NCBI RefSeq assembly: GCF_002999335.1
Contig: NW_020312757.1
Location: 1 to 64,000, forward strand
DNA length: 64,000 bases
Direction: 5' to 3'
Source of the DNA: Cyclospora cayetanensis
Taxonomy: Eukaryota; Apicomplexa; Conoidasida; Eucoccidiorida; Eimeriidae
A program made the translations under genes and the position numbers. The notes below the pieces were generated by a model. The model did no database searches. It was not told the DNA's origin and saw only the letters and a list, made by a program, of their open reading frames with translations. Below, piece after piece: positions 1 through 11,348 of this stretch. The first letter of the stretch is position 1, and every line of letters starts with the position of its first letter.

Positions 1-2907
1 TCCAGTCAATTTTACTCTGGCGACTGATATTTGCTTCCCCCCTTTTCAATGTTTTTTGCTTCTCTGCTTGGCGGGGGAGTGGCGATAGGGCGAGAACTCG
101 GGCTGTTTCTAACAAAGCTTATCGTTAAGCACAGTTCCGGGTCGTGGGTCTATTTGTTTGAAATAGGGAAAAGATGCGGGCTAAGCTACACTTGAACACT
201 TCCCAACACACTTACTAGTTAAGCTAAGAACTGGTGAACAATTTGCTACTTGACTTTTCGTTTTGTATACCGTATCGAATGCAGACTAGTGCTTGCTCAC
301 TATAAGAGGGCGCAATAATGTACTTTCTATACTCAGCTAATTTTGCATGCTCAGAGTGCTCAGTGGGTGTGCAGCCACGCGCACCCCGGCAGTCCCACTT
401 GCCTCGTGTAGTAGTCTGTCGGGCGGGGGTAGCGGAAGGCGGGAGTCCTTTTAGAATGCACTCAGTGACTGTAGGCCTATGTTAACTTGACAGTGGCGTG
501 TCTCCTTATAAAGACCTTGGATGAAGCATTACAGCCACTAATTAGGAGCTCAGGTTGCTTCAGACTTCCATTAGTAGTTCACCTTGAACTGCAGGCTAGG
601 CCGGCTGACATGACCCCGATATTCACTCGTTCTAATTTTCAATATTCATTTTTCTTTCAGCTAAAGCAGCCCCTCTTGCGCTAACGGGTTCCTGAAGCCT
701 CATTTTCTCCATCAGTTTTGGAATCCATGTCGGTGAGAAACGCTGACCTGGTGCTCTTGCTGCGACTACCTGACTTGACACTTCGGGTAGCCCTCTCGTA
801 AACTGCTAATGAAGCAGGTGCTGCTCTACCCTCTGGTTTTTGCGAACCAAAGTTTCTTAATTTTTCGAGATACCGGTCTGTTGAGAGTCGCCTGCTTTAG
901 CTCTCCTCGGTTTTCCCTAACTTTGCTGTTGAAGTTATCGTGGCATAAGCCGTCGAGTCAGCGCTTGTGTAAGTTCCAAACTGCAGTGATCCCTGCGGGT
1001 GGACGAACACTTCTAGATGGAATTGGCCACCACTGAAGTGCGCTTCCCTCAAATAAACATGCCTAAAGAACCGCTGGTTCCTTTTTATAGGGGAGTTACA
1101 CAGGACGGTCCATCTCCAAAAGGCTAGTGAAATCGTCGGACAGTATTCCATTTATGGCCGCCGTAGTATTTTGGTCTGCCTTACCTCAACCAACGCAACC
1201 ATCAAGACTTTAAAGGGTGACAAATTTTGCGCTTCCACAATCTGCAGACTTACTGCGTTCGCATTACCTTCCCAGCCGGCCTGGGCAGCCTGAAGCAGAG
1301 TTACCGATTTGACATAAGCTTCTTACCCGGCCTGGGCAGCCCAAACAGGCGTCGTGCCACAGCCTAGTTCCATCACCAGGAAAGTTTTCCCGCAGCCTGT
1401 TGGGTAAATCAGATCTTCAGATAGACAAATATTTCAATGGCAAAAACATAATTGTTACGCAGACATGTGAGACTCTGCTTTTTGGTGCTGTCCACCGTAG
1501 CGTTTCATCTAAGATCTTCGCTTCGAGATACTTAACTCTAGACCTAACGCTAATTGAAGGTTTCGAGAGGAGCTCCCTCCTTCCCCTTGTAGGCGCCCCT
1601 CACAGTTCCCTACGTGGGTATAAATGCGCTCGGTTGCACCCTTAAAGCACTCTAGGCCTTCACTGCTAGTTGTGTATAGCATGTAGCGCACACACACATC
1701 ACTGTGGCTTACTGCATCTAGTTCACAGTACTCTACAATCGTCAAGATAGGCGAACAGACAAATCGAAAAGCCAATTGTTTACTAATGCTTAGAGCTAGC
1801 TATAATAAATGTAGCAGAAAGTGTTTACGTGTAGCTTTAACCCTCCCCAACTGGAGGTACGGCGCGGTGTCACTTGGTGTGTCAGTTCTCCAAACCCATG
1901 AACACTTGCAACCGGAAGAGGCAAGTTGCCTTTATCCTCACCCTTTGAGAGCACCGAAAGCTATCAGAAGCCAATGCTTTAAACTGGGCACACTTTGGGT
2001 GGCTTGGTCATTAGGGAAATGCAGCAATTTCTGGATACAGACGAGGGTTCACAAGAAGCCCTAGTTGCAACAGCAGCAGCGACAGTGACGGTCAAAGATA
2101 CACGCGCGAGGCCAAAGCCAACACAGTGCCAGGAGTCTTTGATATTCGATGAACGCCCTCCAGGGCGACCTTCAAGTACCTGTTGTGTTGCAGCGTGTTC
2201 CCTTGCAGTCCCAGATGCCGTGTTACCGTGGAGAGCCTGCAGTCAGCAGTAGAAGCTACGACACCTGATCTTTAGTCTGTCTTGTTTCATGAGGAAAGCA
2301 AGCAAAGCAGTTTGCAGCGTATGGCACACACAAAAGCCTCACGACATTGTGGGCCCTGCCACTGCTGGCGCGCAGGCGGATACACCCGACGGGTGGTGCA
2401 GCAGGGGGGTTGCTACTCTGGGGGTTTCTGGAGACTGGTGGGTGTTGTAGCATCATGATCCCGCAAATTATAAGGAATCAGCTGCATCTGTGCAGGTTTT
2501 AACTCATACACTCCCATTTGGGTCTGTCATTAATGGGAGGCCCTCTGGGGTCCCCACAATTGAAGGGAAGGGCCCCGAGCCTACCAGCGTGTTGGAAAAC
2601 TTTTGTTGTTGCTTCTAATACTTGTATAACTCTACGGTGCACGTATTTGTTCAGTGGTGGGATCGTGTAACGGACAAGCACTGCATCACCTCTCCTGGGG
2701 TGCAGCAGCAGCCGCAGCAGTGGCTGGAGCATTGTGGAAAGAGCTGTGGTCTGACCTCGAGCGTTGGCTGACGGACCGAAATCCTTTGTTGAACGTATTA
2801 TCCTTCGCAGAGTCGTAACTCAAAGAAGGTCAGCGCTTGCTGCTGTTGCGCAGGCCGCTGTTTGCACTTGGGCAGGGAAGGCTAGGCCACCAGAGAGGTT
2901 CTTCGCC
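1..2907. other. Gene-poor region upstream of the zinc transporter
   Basis: I see no conserved protein, tRNA or rRNA here. The first 1.9 kb lacks the CAG-type runs that mark genes elsewhere in the window. One small ATG-initiated frame at 2019-2252 (+, 77 codons) has a plausible composition, with a Thr/Ala-rich centre, but no family resemblance. It could be an upstream ORF or 5' exon of the transporter, or chance. The stretch before 2908 presumably holds the transporter's promoter and 5' UTR. Confidence 0.5.
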
Positions 2908-5900
2908 ATGGCAAGGAAAGGGAAGGGCTCCCGCTGCGTGGAGGGGAATAGTGGACAGCAGAAACAGCAGCAGCAGCAGCCTGCCGATGCAGCAGGAGGT
3001 GGTGACAGCTACAGCACAGAAACTCACTCTTCCCCCCCCAACTCGAGGCCTGGCAGTGATTACAGTGGCAGACGTAGCAATAACCACACCAAGGATCTCC
3101 ATGCCGGCAGCGGCAGGAGCTGTTGCGGCGGCAGTCAAGCTCAGGGAGACGCTGCACCCCTAGTGCTCCCCAGCAGCAGCAGCAACACCAGCAACTTCAG
3201 CGGATGCAACGGGATGCATAAGGAGCAACAGCATCTGGCGATCGTGGAGGTCCCCAGCTCCAGCGGCTGCTGTAGTGAGGCTGGCCAGATGATACACGAG
3301 GGGCCCCCTGAGCAGCCGAAGCCGCACGATACTACGTGTCTTCTTCCACCCCGCAGCAGTGGAGGTTGCTGTGGCACCAACCTTGGTCATTCACCTCCGT
3401 ACGGCGAGCAGCACGTGCACCAGCAAGATGAGGTTGTTGCGATCTCTATAGTGGAGGGTGAGGGTGCTCCCGACCCAGAGGAAGCAGAGGTGCTGCGTAG
3501 ACAGCAGGCCGTGGATACAGCAGCCGCAAGGGCCCGCCGCAAGCTGTTGCTGGCGTCAGGTGTCTGCTTGGTATTTATGGCCGTGGAGGTTGTAGCAGGG
3601 ATCGCTGCCAACTCCCTGGCCTTGATGACGGATGCTTCGCATCTCCTCTCGGACCTGTGCGCCTTCCTAATAAGGTACAGGCACCTTTTTTTAGGCTTCG
3701 ACAGTAGCAGACACACCAAATTCAGCCTGCATGTGTGCGCTGAGGAGACCCTTCCGTCATCGCGGTCGGCCCTTTGCACCTGAGTCGCCGCTTTCCTGCC
3801 CTGCCTTCAGCGCTCTCTCCTCCCCTGGCGTGGCAGCTTCTTGCACTGCATCTATTGCGTCTCGGTGCCCATCCATCACTCTCTCTCCACTACCTGGCCA
3901 CGTGGTGGCATCCGTCTGCACGCTTGCTTCCCCTCTTACAACGAGAATAAATGCACGGTAGAAACACGCACAGCCTATTGTAAGGGTATTGTATGTGTGT
4001 GTTTGTTTTTATTTGCCGCAGTTTGTTTGCTTTGTGGGTATCACAACTGAAGGGAACCCTCTCCATGTCCTTTGGATACCACCGTGCAGAGATACTGGGC
4101 GCGCTTGTGTCTGTTTTGCTTATCTGGGGTGTAACGGCGGCACTGGTTGTCGCTGCCTTGCACCGTCTGGCTGCTCCTCAAAGGGTTGAAGGGGGCCTTA
4201 TGCTGCTCACCGCCTCCATCGGGACCGCTGCGAATCTCTTCATGGCACACATTCTGCACATCCATTCGCACGGCATTGGCCATGTGCATACAACCCACAC
4301 GGGAGGCAACGCAGAGGCAAGCGGTGCAGGCTGTTGCGGCAGCACTGACAACAGCAGCGAAGGGAGGCCTCTGCTGCCCATGCACACCAGTAACGGCTGC
4401 TGCGGAAACGGCCAGAACAGCAGCAGCAGCCGCCACGACACGCACGGCATGCACAATGCTGTGACGCGAGAGGCCTCGTCACAAGTAGAGGAAGGAGGAG
4501 GAGCAGCAGACTCTCTGCAGAAGCAGCAACAGGCACTCGCAGTAGCAGCAAAGGGCGATATGTACATTAGAATGGAGGACGACCCAGAGATACAGATAGA
4601 GAGCATGAACCTCCGAGCCGCCTATATCCACGCCTTAGGCGATCTGCTGCAGAATATCGGAGTTATGATCGCGTCCGCCATTATCTGGTAAACCTTTGAA
4701 GCCCGACATCCTAGCAGTTCCAATCAGGACAAGTATCAGCTTGCCGCCTTGGCAAAACGTACGCTGAGGGGAAGCTCTGGGTGTGCCCGACGCAAGGGGC
4801 CCTCATGCATGCATACGCTTGTGGTTACCAAAAGTAGAGCGTGTGCTGCTTTTGCGGTGCAGGTACAAGCCAGAATACTCGATAGCAGACCCCGCATGCA
4901 CCCTGCTCTTTTCGGTCTTTGTTCTCCTCACCACCATTTCCATCATCCGTGAAGTCCGCAATCGGCTGTGCCCCTGCTGCTGTTGCTACCTACATTCGTG
5001 TGCAGTCCCTTTCTGTGGTGGCTGCGGTTTAGATTGCAGGCTATTGCGTCCTCCAGAGGCTCCAAACTTACAGTGTCGCTCTGCTCAGTGCACGAGGCTC
5101 TCTTGCCTCACAAGCACTGAAAGTAGCGGGCGGGCCTTAAACTCTGAAGCGCTGTTTCTTGGAATGGTCTCTGACGCTTTAAGAACACTTGTAAATAGGC
5201 CATTGTGTCAGTGTTGCTTCAGGCAGTGAACGTCTTGATGGAGGGAACCCCTCTGGGCTTGAATGTCGCGGTGCTGCAATCCGATTTGGTGTCTCTACGT
5301 GGCGTGGTGGAGGTACACGACCTCCACGTCTGGTCTATCTCAATCGGCCGGCCTGCACTTGCATGCCACCTCGTTGTCTGTAAGGCTCAGCTGCTGCTGT
5401 TGTGGATTCTGGTGCTGTTGAACGCAGTTGATAGTCTTGCTGCTGCCTCGACTGCGCTTTCGCGGTGTGTCTTGGACAAGAGCAGCATGAGTCTTCTTGC
5501 TTTTTCAGGTGACGAGGAAGCAGCACGTCGTGTTCTGAGGGCCGCAACGTTGCTCTGTCAACGCAAACATGGAATTCTCCATACCACCATTCAAGTAACT
5601 TGCTGCTGCCTCTAGTGGCGTCGTTGGTGTTTCTAGCTGTGCTCTGATAAGCCTCGGTTGCTATGTGCTGCTGCCGACGGAACTCTGCCTGTCGGTTCTG
5701 GCTGTGGCTTGCTGTGCTAGTTCACTCAAGTTTTCGAGTAGAGGTGTGGTGGTCAGCGCACCTGGGGCCGTTGTGTGCTTGCGTATGTGATGCCGTGCCT
5801 AACATTAGAGGAAAGGTTAAGCAGTACTCGATTTCCGTGTGCTCACCTTGTTAGCTATTTACTTGTAACAATCTCAAGAATGCAAAGCATTGAACGCCAG

Positions 5901-6039
5901 ACGGCTATTGCTAAATTTCTTTTGGTGGCCCCACCGCCTTCCTGTTTTGCTGCAGACGGATTTCGCCTCGGATGCTTCTTGTTGCGACACGGAGGCGCAC
6001 CAAAAATGCATGGAGCCTCTTACCAGAGCCGGCCTCTGA
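2908..6039 (+). CDS. CDF/ZnT-family zinc transporter, 6 exons
   Basis: This is a cation diffusion facilitator, expected to exchange Zn2+ for protons out of the cytosol into an organelle. Model: 2908-3674, 4022-4687, 4863-4953, 5223-5379, 5509-5594, 5956-6039; phases agree and give 616 residues. The start ATG at 2908 lies in a strong context (gccATGg). Residues 1-200 are a Ser/Gln-rich, low-complexity extension absent from typical ZnTs. Membrane segments begin around residue 210 with the conserved LMTDASHLLSDL (the HxxxD Zn site of TM2). Next come SFGYHRAEILGA, a His-rich TM4-5 loop (HILHIHSHGIGHVH, longer than usual), and the second site in TM5 (HALGDLLQ, HxxxD). The cytosolic domain follows, with VLMEGTP and VEVHDLHVWS, then HTTIQ and a Cys-containing tail. 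Both HxxxD metal sites are intact, so the protein should be functional. The donor after exon 3 (gtccgc) is unusual, but it restores the family alignment exactly. Confidence 0.9.
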
Positions 6040-8581
6040 CAACATATGCCCAGATTCACTCAGCATATGCTGTTGCGGCTATCGCTGCAGTGGATACTGC
6101 GTTATGTGAGGGCTGTTGGGTAGGAACAGCAGCAGTAATATTAGCAAGTGGGGCTTTAGACCCCGTGCCTTTCCCTCTTTCTCGAACCCCTGGTATAGGA
6201 AAATCGCTAGCAGCAGTTGCTGCGGTGCGTCCAGCTGCTGCTACTGCTGCGGGGGTGTGCTCGTCCTGAGCGGCTGCAACGGAGGACATGCACCGCTTCG
6301 CCTGATCCCTCAATACTGTGTGAAGCAGCACTTCGAGGCATCGTTAGAGCAATGTCTTGCGTTTGTAGCGGCCTTTTGCTGCTGTCTTTGCGACCTTCAG
6401 AAGCACCCTGCAACAATTTGCGGCTCCAGCATCAGTTGTTCGTTTGCTGCTATCTTTTCCTGCAGCATTGACATTTTGTCTGTTTTAATTAATCTCCAAA
6501 GACACCGGCCAAAGGCTTCCAGCTAGTTAGTTGCAGCAGAAGTGAGTTCGTAAAGAGCCACACAGTGTAACGCTTCTTCCAGGCTTTCCACAGGAAGGCA
6601 CTCAACTCGAGACTCAATCCAACACAACACTTATTGGTTGACCCCAAAGGGGCTCCCCTCTTTACCTGCCCCCGCCTCTCAGGAATCCGGTATGACGAGG
6701 GACGAGCAGCTGGGGTGTTCGTAGCTGCGGCTTTAAAGCATTCCGAGAATTCACCGCTAGTTGGCCAAAGCATCTATGGCACACGCATACACTGTCTGAC
6801 CGTATTGAGCTAACATTACTCAGCTATGCAGAGGATGTAAAACGGCTAAGCCAAACAGCCTGTTGTTTGCTGACATCTCACTAGAGAGAAGTGAAGTAGC
6901 CCGCCACACTCGGGAGCTATAAGAAAAGGAGGGGCGGACAAAGAGGCCCATGACGAATTCAGGGATACAGAAGAACTGTGGTGGTACAACGCAACCCTGC
7001 ATTTACTCCTCTGTACAAGGCGAATCAATGTTTTCAGACTGAGACTACAAGGGGTCATTAAAAGGAAAGCACAGGAGTTGGAAACCCTTGTCTTCCTTCC
7101 ATGTTGGAGTTTGATTTCATCTGTTTGCAGCTCAGCAACTTTAGAGCCCAGGAATGTGCTCCGGCCTTGGCAGTTCGCAGATACGCAATGCGAAGGAGTT
7201 TCACGAGGCCACCAGTGTTTGAGGGTCTCTCACTGCAAAGCTGCTCTTTTGTGAGCAGATGCATCATCGAAGCACGTGGGGTGGCTGCATGGTAAGTTCC
7301 TGTAACATAACGCTCACGAATAGTATTCTGAGGCTTGTTCGTGCTGCAAAGGCTAGGGCATGTATTGATCTATTTTGAGTAGACGCAAGTGTTGGTTTGT
7401 TTTTGCTTTGTGTGGTATCAGCAGATGTTTTTGAAAGCCCAACAGAGGCTAGCGATGCTCTTTTGACTCGCATGCGTCTGCAGACCTGAAACAACACCCT
7501 GCTCAGTGCTTGGGACTAGATGGCAAGCTATGTGGTAGTGGCCCGGGCAGCTGCATTGCCGAGAATTTTCCGATCCTATCTGTGGCGTTGCTCGTTATGC
7601 CGCCCAAGAGAGCAATCGATTCAGTAATTCTACTCTATACATGTATTGGCCTTTCGCGTTAGGCTTCGCTCACTGAGCCCTCATCATGGTGCGACCTAGC
7701 CCAGGTGGCGGCCTTTAGAGTGTTCAAATGAATCCTCTCTCCCTCGCTCGCTGTCCTCATGTCAGCAACTTTCAGGGACCCGGTGCAACGCTCGCCTTAG
7801 GGTCGTCAGAAGGCAGCCCTCGGAGTAAACGCCGCATCACCTCTGCGGAGATTTGCTATGGCTGTTTTTACCCAAGAGCTCCTCTCTCACTTCCCGCACC
7901 GCATTCGCTTCCAGTTAGTGGGAGGAAGAACATCAAAGTTGCAAGAAGCCGCACTGCTTCAGCACTTTGGGCCTTGGCCAGCAGCTGCAGTACGCCACTA
8001 CGCGCAACCACTGCCATGTTGCACTTCGAAGCCAGCTCCGCTCTACAGGTAACGGAAGATGAACGCAGACAAGCTAGAGGTCTATAAGTAACAAAAGACT
8101 TTGTGGTGTACAGGTTGCTGCCTGCATGCGGCTGTCGGCGCGCGTCCAGTGGTCTTAGTGGCTGAAGAGCAAGCAAGATTGCATGTGAACTGTCGTCGCT
8201 AACAGCTTTCTTTAGTCATACAAGCAAACATATATATATAAAAACACATTCATGGCCCACCTTTCAAGCCGGGCACATAAATCTGACAGGATTTCCCTGA
8301 GGTGCTTGCGTACTCCCAGGGGCCCCCGTTCTGGGGGGCCCAGAGGGCCCATTCCCAGGGGCCTCCAGTTGGACGCCCAGTGTCCTGACAGAAAAACGCG
8401 GATATAGCGGAATAATATGTCGTTATTTTTGATTGTGGGCTTGAGCTACATGCTTTGATGGTTTTAACAGCTAGTGTACCACGTCAATAACACCTGTACT
8501 GCAACGGCCGCAGCCGCAGGAAGACTAGCAACGGAAGATCGAGACAACTCGATCCTCCTGACTATACTGAGCCAGAAGAAT
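6040..8581. other. Gene-poor spacer
   Basis: No conserved protein is visible. Short Ala/Cys/Leu-coding frames around 6060-6470 change with every frame and look like degenerate GCN/TGC repeats, not a gene. A GC-rich patch at about 8310-8385 contains two copies of a cccaggggcc-type motif. A short AT run lies near 8228-8245. The 3' UTR of the zinc transporter and the promoter of the decarboxylase must lie here, but I cannot delimit them. Confidence 0.45.
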
Positions 8582-10618
8582 ATGGATAACCCTCCCGTAG
8601 AAAGTAGCAAGTCAAACCCGAGACTGCTTACCCCAGAACCTACATGTAGAAGACAGCACACCCCAGTTTCAGATCTGGGGCCCAAGTTTATCTCCTTATC
8701 TGACAGGCTTGCAGAGATGCCCCCATCGCAGACAGTTTGTGCTTTGTCTGCAGACGAGGTACGGGTGCTGCTTGGAGTCACAGGCTCTGTTGCAGCGATA
8801 AAAGCAAAAGAAGTCATTGATGGCATTCACCGAGCAGCTTGCGAAAGGGGATTAAAAGCCCATGTACGCACGTACCTACTGCTTCTTCTGTTGTTGCTTC
8901 GCCCATTCCTGCTGTTGCTGCTGCGCTTGCTGCTGCCGTTGCTGCGGTTCCTGAGGCTGTTGCTATCTGCTGCTCTCTTTGCGATGCGATATGCACAGCG
9001 TAGCACGCACACTGTTGGTATATATATGCTGCTAATCACGCTGCCGCAGGTACAGTTGCTGGTAACAGAAAAGGGGCGTCGCTTTTTGCCCCCCAGCTTG
9101 CACCAAGAAGCTAAGGTTGACGATGACGAGTGGTCCTCCTGGAAAGAGCGCGGAGACGCTGTGCTGCACATTCAGGTCACTTGTTGTTGTTTGCTTACCC
9201 CTCTTCCTGCTAGCGCTGTAACCCTCACTAGTTCTGAATTCCGCTAAGGCCCTTATGTTGAGAGTAGGCCTGCCCCTGCGAGTCAAATTCGTTTGGTTCT
9301 CTTGTGTGCGGGGGGGAACAATGAAAAAGCAGCTCCGTCGCTGGGCAGATTTGTTTATTATTGCGCCCCTGAGTGCGAACTCGCTGGCCAAGATATCATG
9401 CGGCCTCTGCGACGACCTCCTGGTATCCTGCTGCTACTGCTGCTCCTGCGCTTCGGTTGTTGTTTCGCCTGCAGCAGCTTTTGTTGATGGAGGTGCTGCT
9501 GCAGCAGATGCGGCACCGCATCCTGTGGCAGTTTCTTGGGTGCAGCGCCTGGACCGCTTTGGCTGGTTATACACCTTCTTTGCTTCAGCGATAGAGCTGA
9601 CCATGCATGCATGTGCGCATGTCTTTCCTGCCTCTCAGAGCTGCGTAGCTCGGGCCTGGTGCTACAACGCCAAGCCCCTCGTCGCTGCACCCGCGATGAA
9701 TACCGAAATGTGGAGTCATCCGATTACATCCACACACATTGAAACGTTCAGAGGGTTTGGAGGGATTGTGCGCGGCTGTTGCGTTGCGGTTGCCTTCTGC
9801 CATGGAGATATTATATCGCTGCTCCTGCTGTTGCCCTGGAGCGCCTGCTGCTGGACGTGTTGCTGGTTACTGCACTGCGGTGGATGCGCGTGCTGCTGCT
9901 GCTGGCTTTCTCAATTTTCCTTTTGAGCTGTCATATATCTACGTGCTTTGAAACGCTGCTGTGGATGGGTGCCTCGACCTTTTTCGTCATCATCTGTGGG
10001 CCTCCCCCAGAGAATGCCTCTCGTTCGCTCCTCTTGCTGCTCTTTGTAGCGCAGCAGCAGCGACGTGGTGTGCAGCATCACAACCCTCTCTTTTGGCTTT
10101 TTTCTGTGAAACGTAGCCGCTTTGGAATCTGCACATCGTGCTTTGAATCTCGTATCCCTAATGCGCTTGTACACACTGCGCTTGTGTAGGTCGTCCAGCC
10201 GATATGTAAGCGCCTCATGTGTGGAGATACCGGTAGGTTTCGTTCGTTCTGCCTCGCACGGTGATTTCCGGTTATCCGCGCACTCTGCTGACTCAGAGGC
10301 TTCTCTGTGTGCCTCACTCATCCCTCCTCACCCTTTTACTCTCTTTCCCCAAGAGCCTCTCTTCCATTTACAGCCTCTCTTCTTGTTCTTTGCCTCCATT
10401 GGGTCATCCGTTCCTTTTTTGCCGACAACCTACACACTGCATCCTTACACGCGCTTTAGCAGCACCCACCTGCTGCTCTTGCTACAGGGATGGGCGCCAT
10501 GGCAGAGCCTCACACAATTGCATCAGAGGCCTTTGACGCTTTGGCACTCTTTCCCCGTCGGCGCTGTGCAAGCGAGCAACAGCAGAACCAGCACCAGCAA
10601 GCACCTTCGCACGGGTAA
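8582..10618 (+). CDS. PPCDC: Phosphopantothenoylcysteine decarboxylase (HAL3/CoaC family), 6 exons
   Basis: This FMN enzyme decarboxylates 4'-phosphopantothenoyl-cysteine to 4'-phosphopantetheine, the third step of CoA synthesis. Exons: 8582-8863, 9050-9175, 9333-9422, 9639-9767, 10190-10232, 10488-10618, giving 266 residues. Visible motifs are LLGVTGSVAAIKA (FMN-binding glycine turn), RWADLFIIAPLSANSLAK, PAMNTEMW and KRLMCGDTGMGAMAEP. All three catalytic residues known from plant HAL3a are present: His in VLHIQ (about residue 134), Asn in PAMN (about 187) and Cys in LMCGD (about 220). The start is the first ATG of the open frame; a second ATG at 8717 would remove 45 poorly conserved residues. 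The fifth exon is only 43 nt. A donor-like gtaaca overlaps the stop codon. Splicing it to the acceptor before ggcggcagc (after 10677) would keep frame and add an Ala-rich tail ending near 10900, so the C-terminus is not certain. Confidence 0.9.
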
Positions 10619-11348
10619 CAGCCAATAAGGGCTGCACAAATCCACACCCTCTTAAAAAGCAGGCTGTTTGCCATTGCCCCTGTAGGGCGGCAGCACTTCG
10701 ATACAGCACCATACACCCAGAATGCCGCCGCTCTTGCTGCTTCTGCCGCAAGGGATGCGCGTACTTCTCTTGCGAGGGTTGCCCTTCCCAGTGCTGCCGC
10801 CAGGTCTTTCGCGGCTGCTGCCCCTGGCAATGGCCTCACAAAGCAGCAGTACAGCAGCGTTGCTGCGCAAGCTGCGGATGCGCCCGTAAATCCTTCCTGA
10901 TTTCCCAAGAAGGAAACAGTGAAGAAGAAGCAGCAGCAAATGCGGCCCCATTCGGCTCTCGTTTCATTCTGCTCCAGTAGCAGAGGGGGCATCCGGCATG
11001 CCGAGTATCGCCTGGCCTATAGCCTCCCACTCCGTGTTTTTTTATCTACTTTCCGCAGTCCAAACAACACCGGTGAGTGCTGCTGTTGCAGCGGCATGGT
11101 ACGCGACACGCGCAGTGCATAGAGTGACATACAAACAGTGATTTCTCAGGGTATTTGAAGGTAATCGCGCTGGCTTGCTGCAGAATCTACAGCGGGGAAC
11201 CTAGCTGGCACCTAGATACATTGACTAGTAATTGGAACCGAGTCAGAAACAGGCTCCCGCCGACTCTGCGAACAGAGGCAGCAGAGCCGCTAGCAGTTGC
11301 ATAAGCAACGGCCACAGCCGTAACGGCTGTGTGGGGATTTGAGAGACA
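10619..11348. other. Convergent 3' spacer with possible extra decarboxylase exon
   Basis: This spacer lies between two converging genes. From about 10678 to 10900 the + strand has an Ala-rich frame in the correct phase to be an alternative terminal exon of the decarboxylase. The same bases also give a Cys-rich frame and a Leu-rich frame, the usual result of GCN/TGC repeats, so I do not call it coding. The remainder (10901-11348) shows no gene. Confidence 0.35.
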
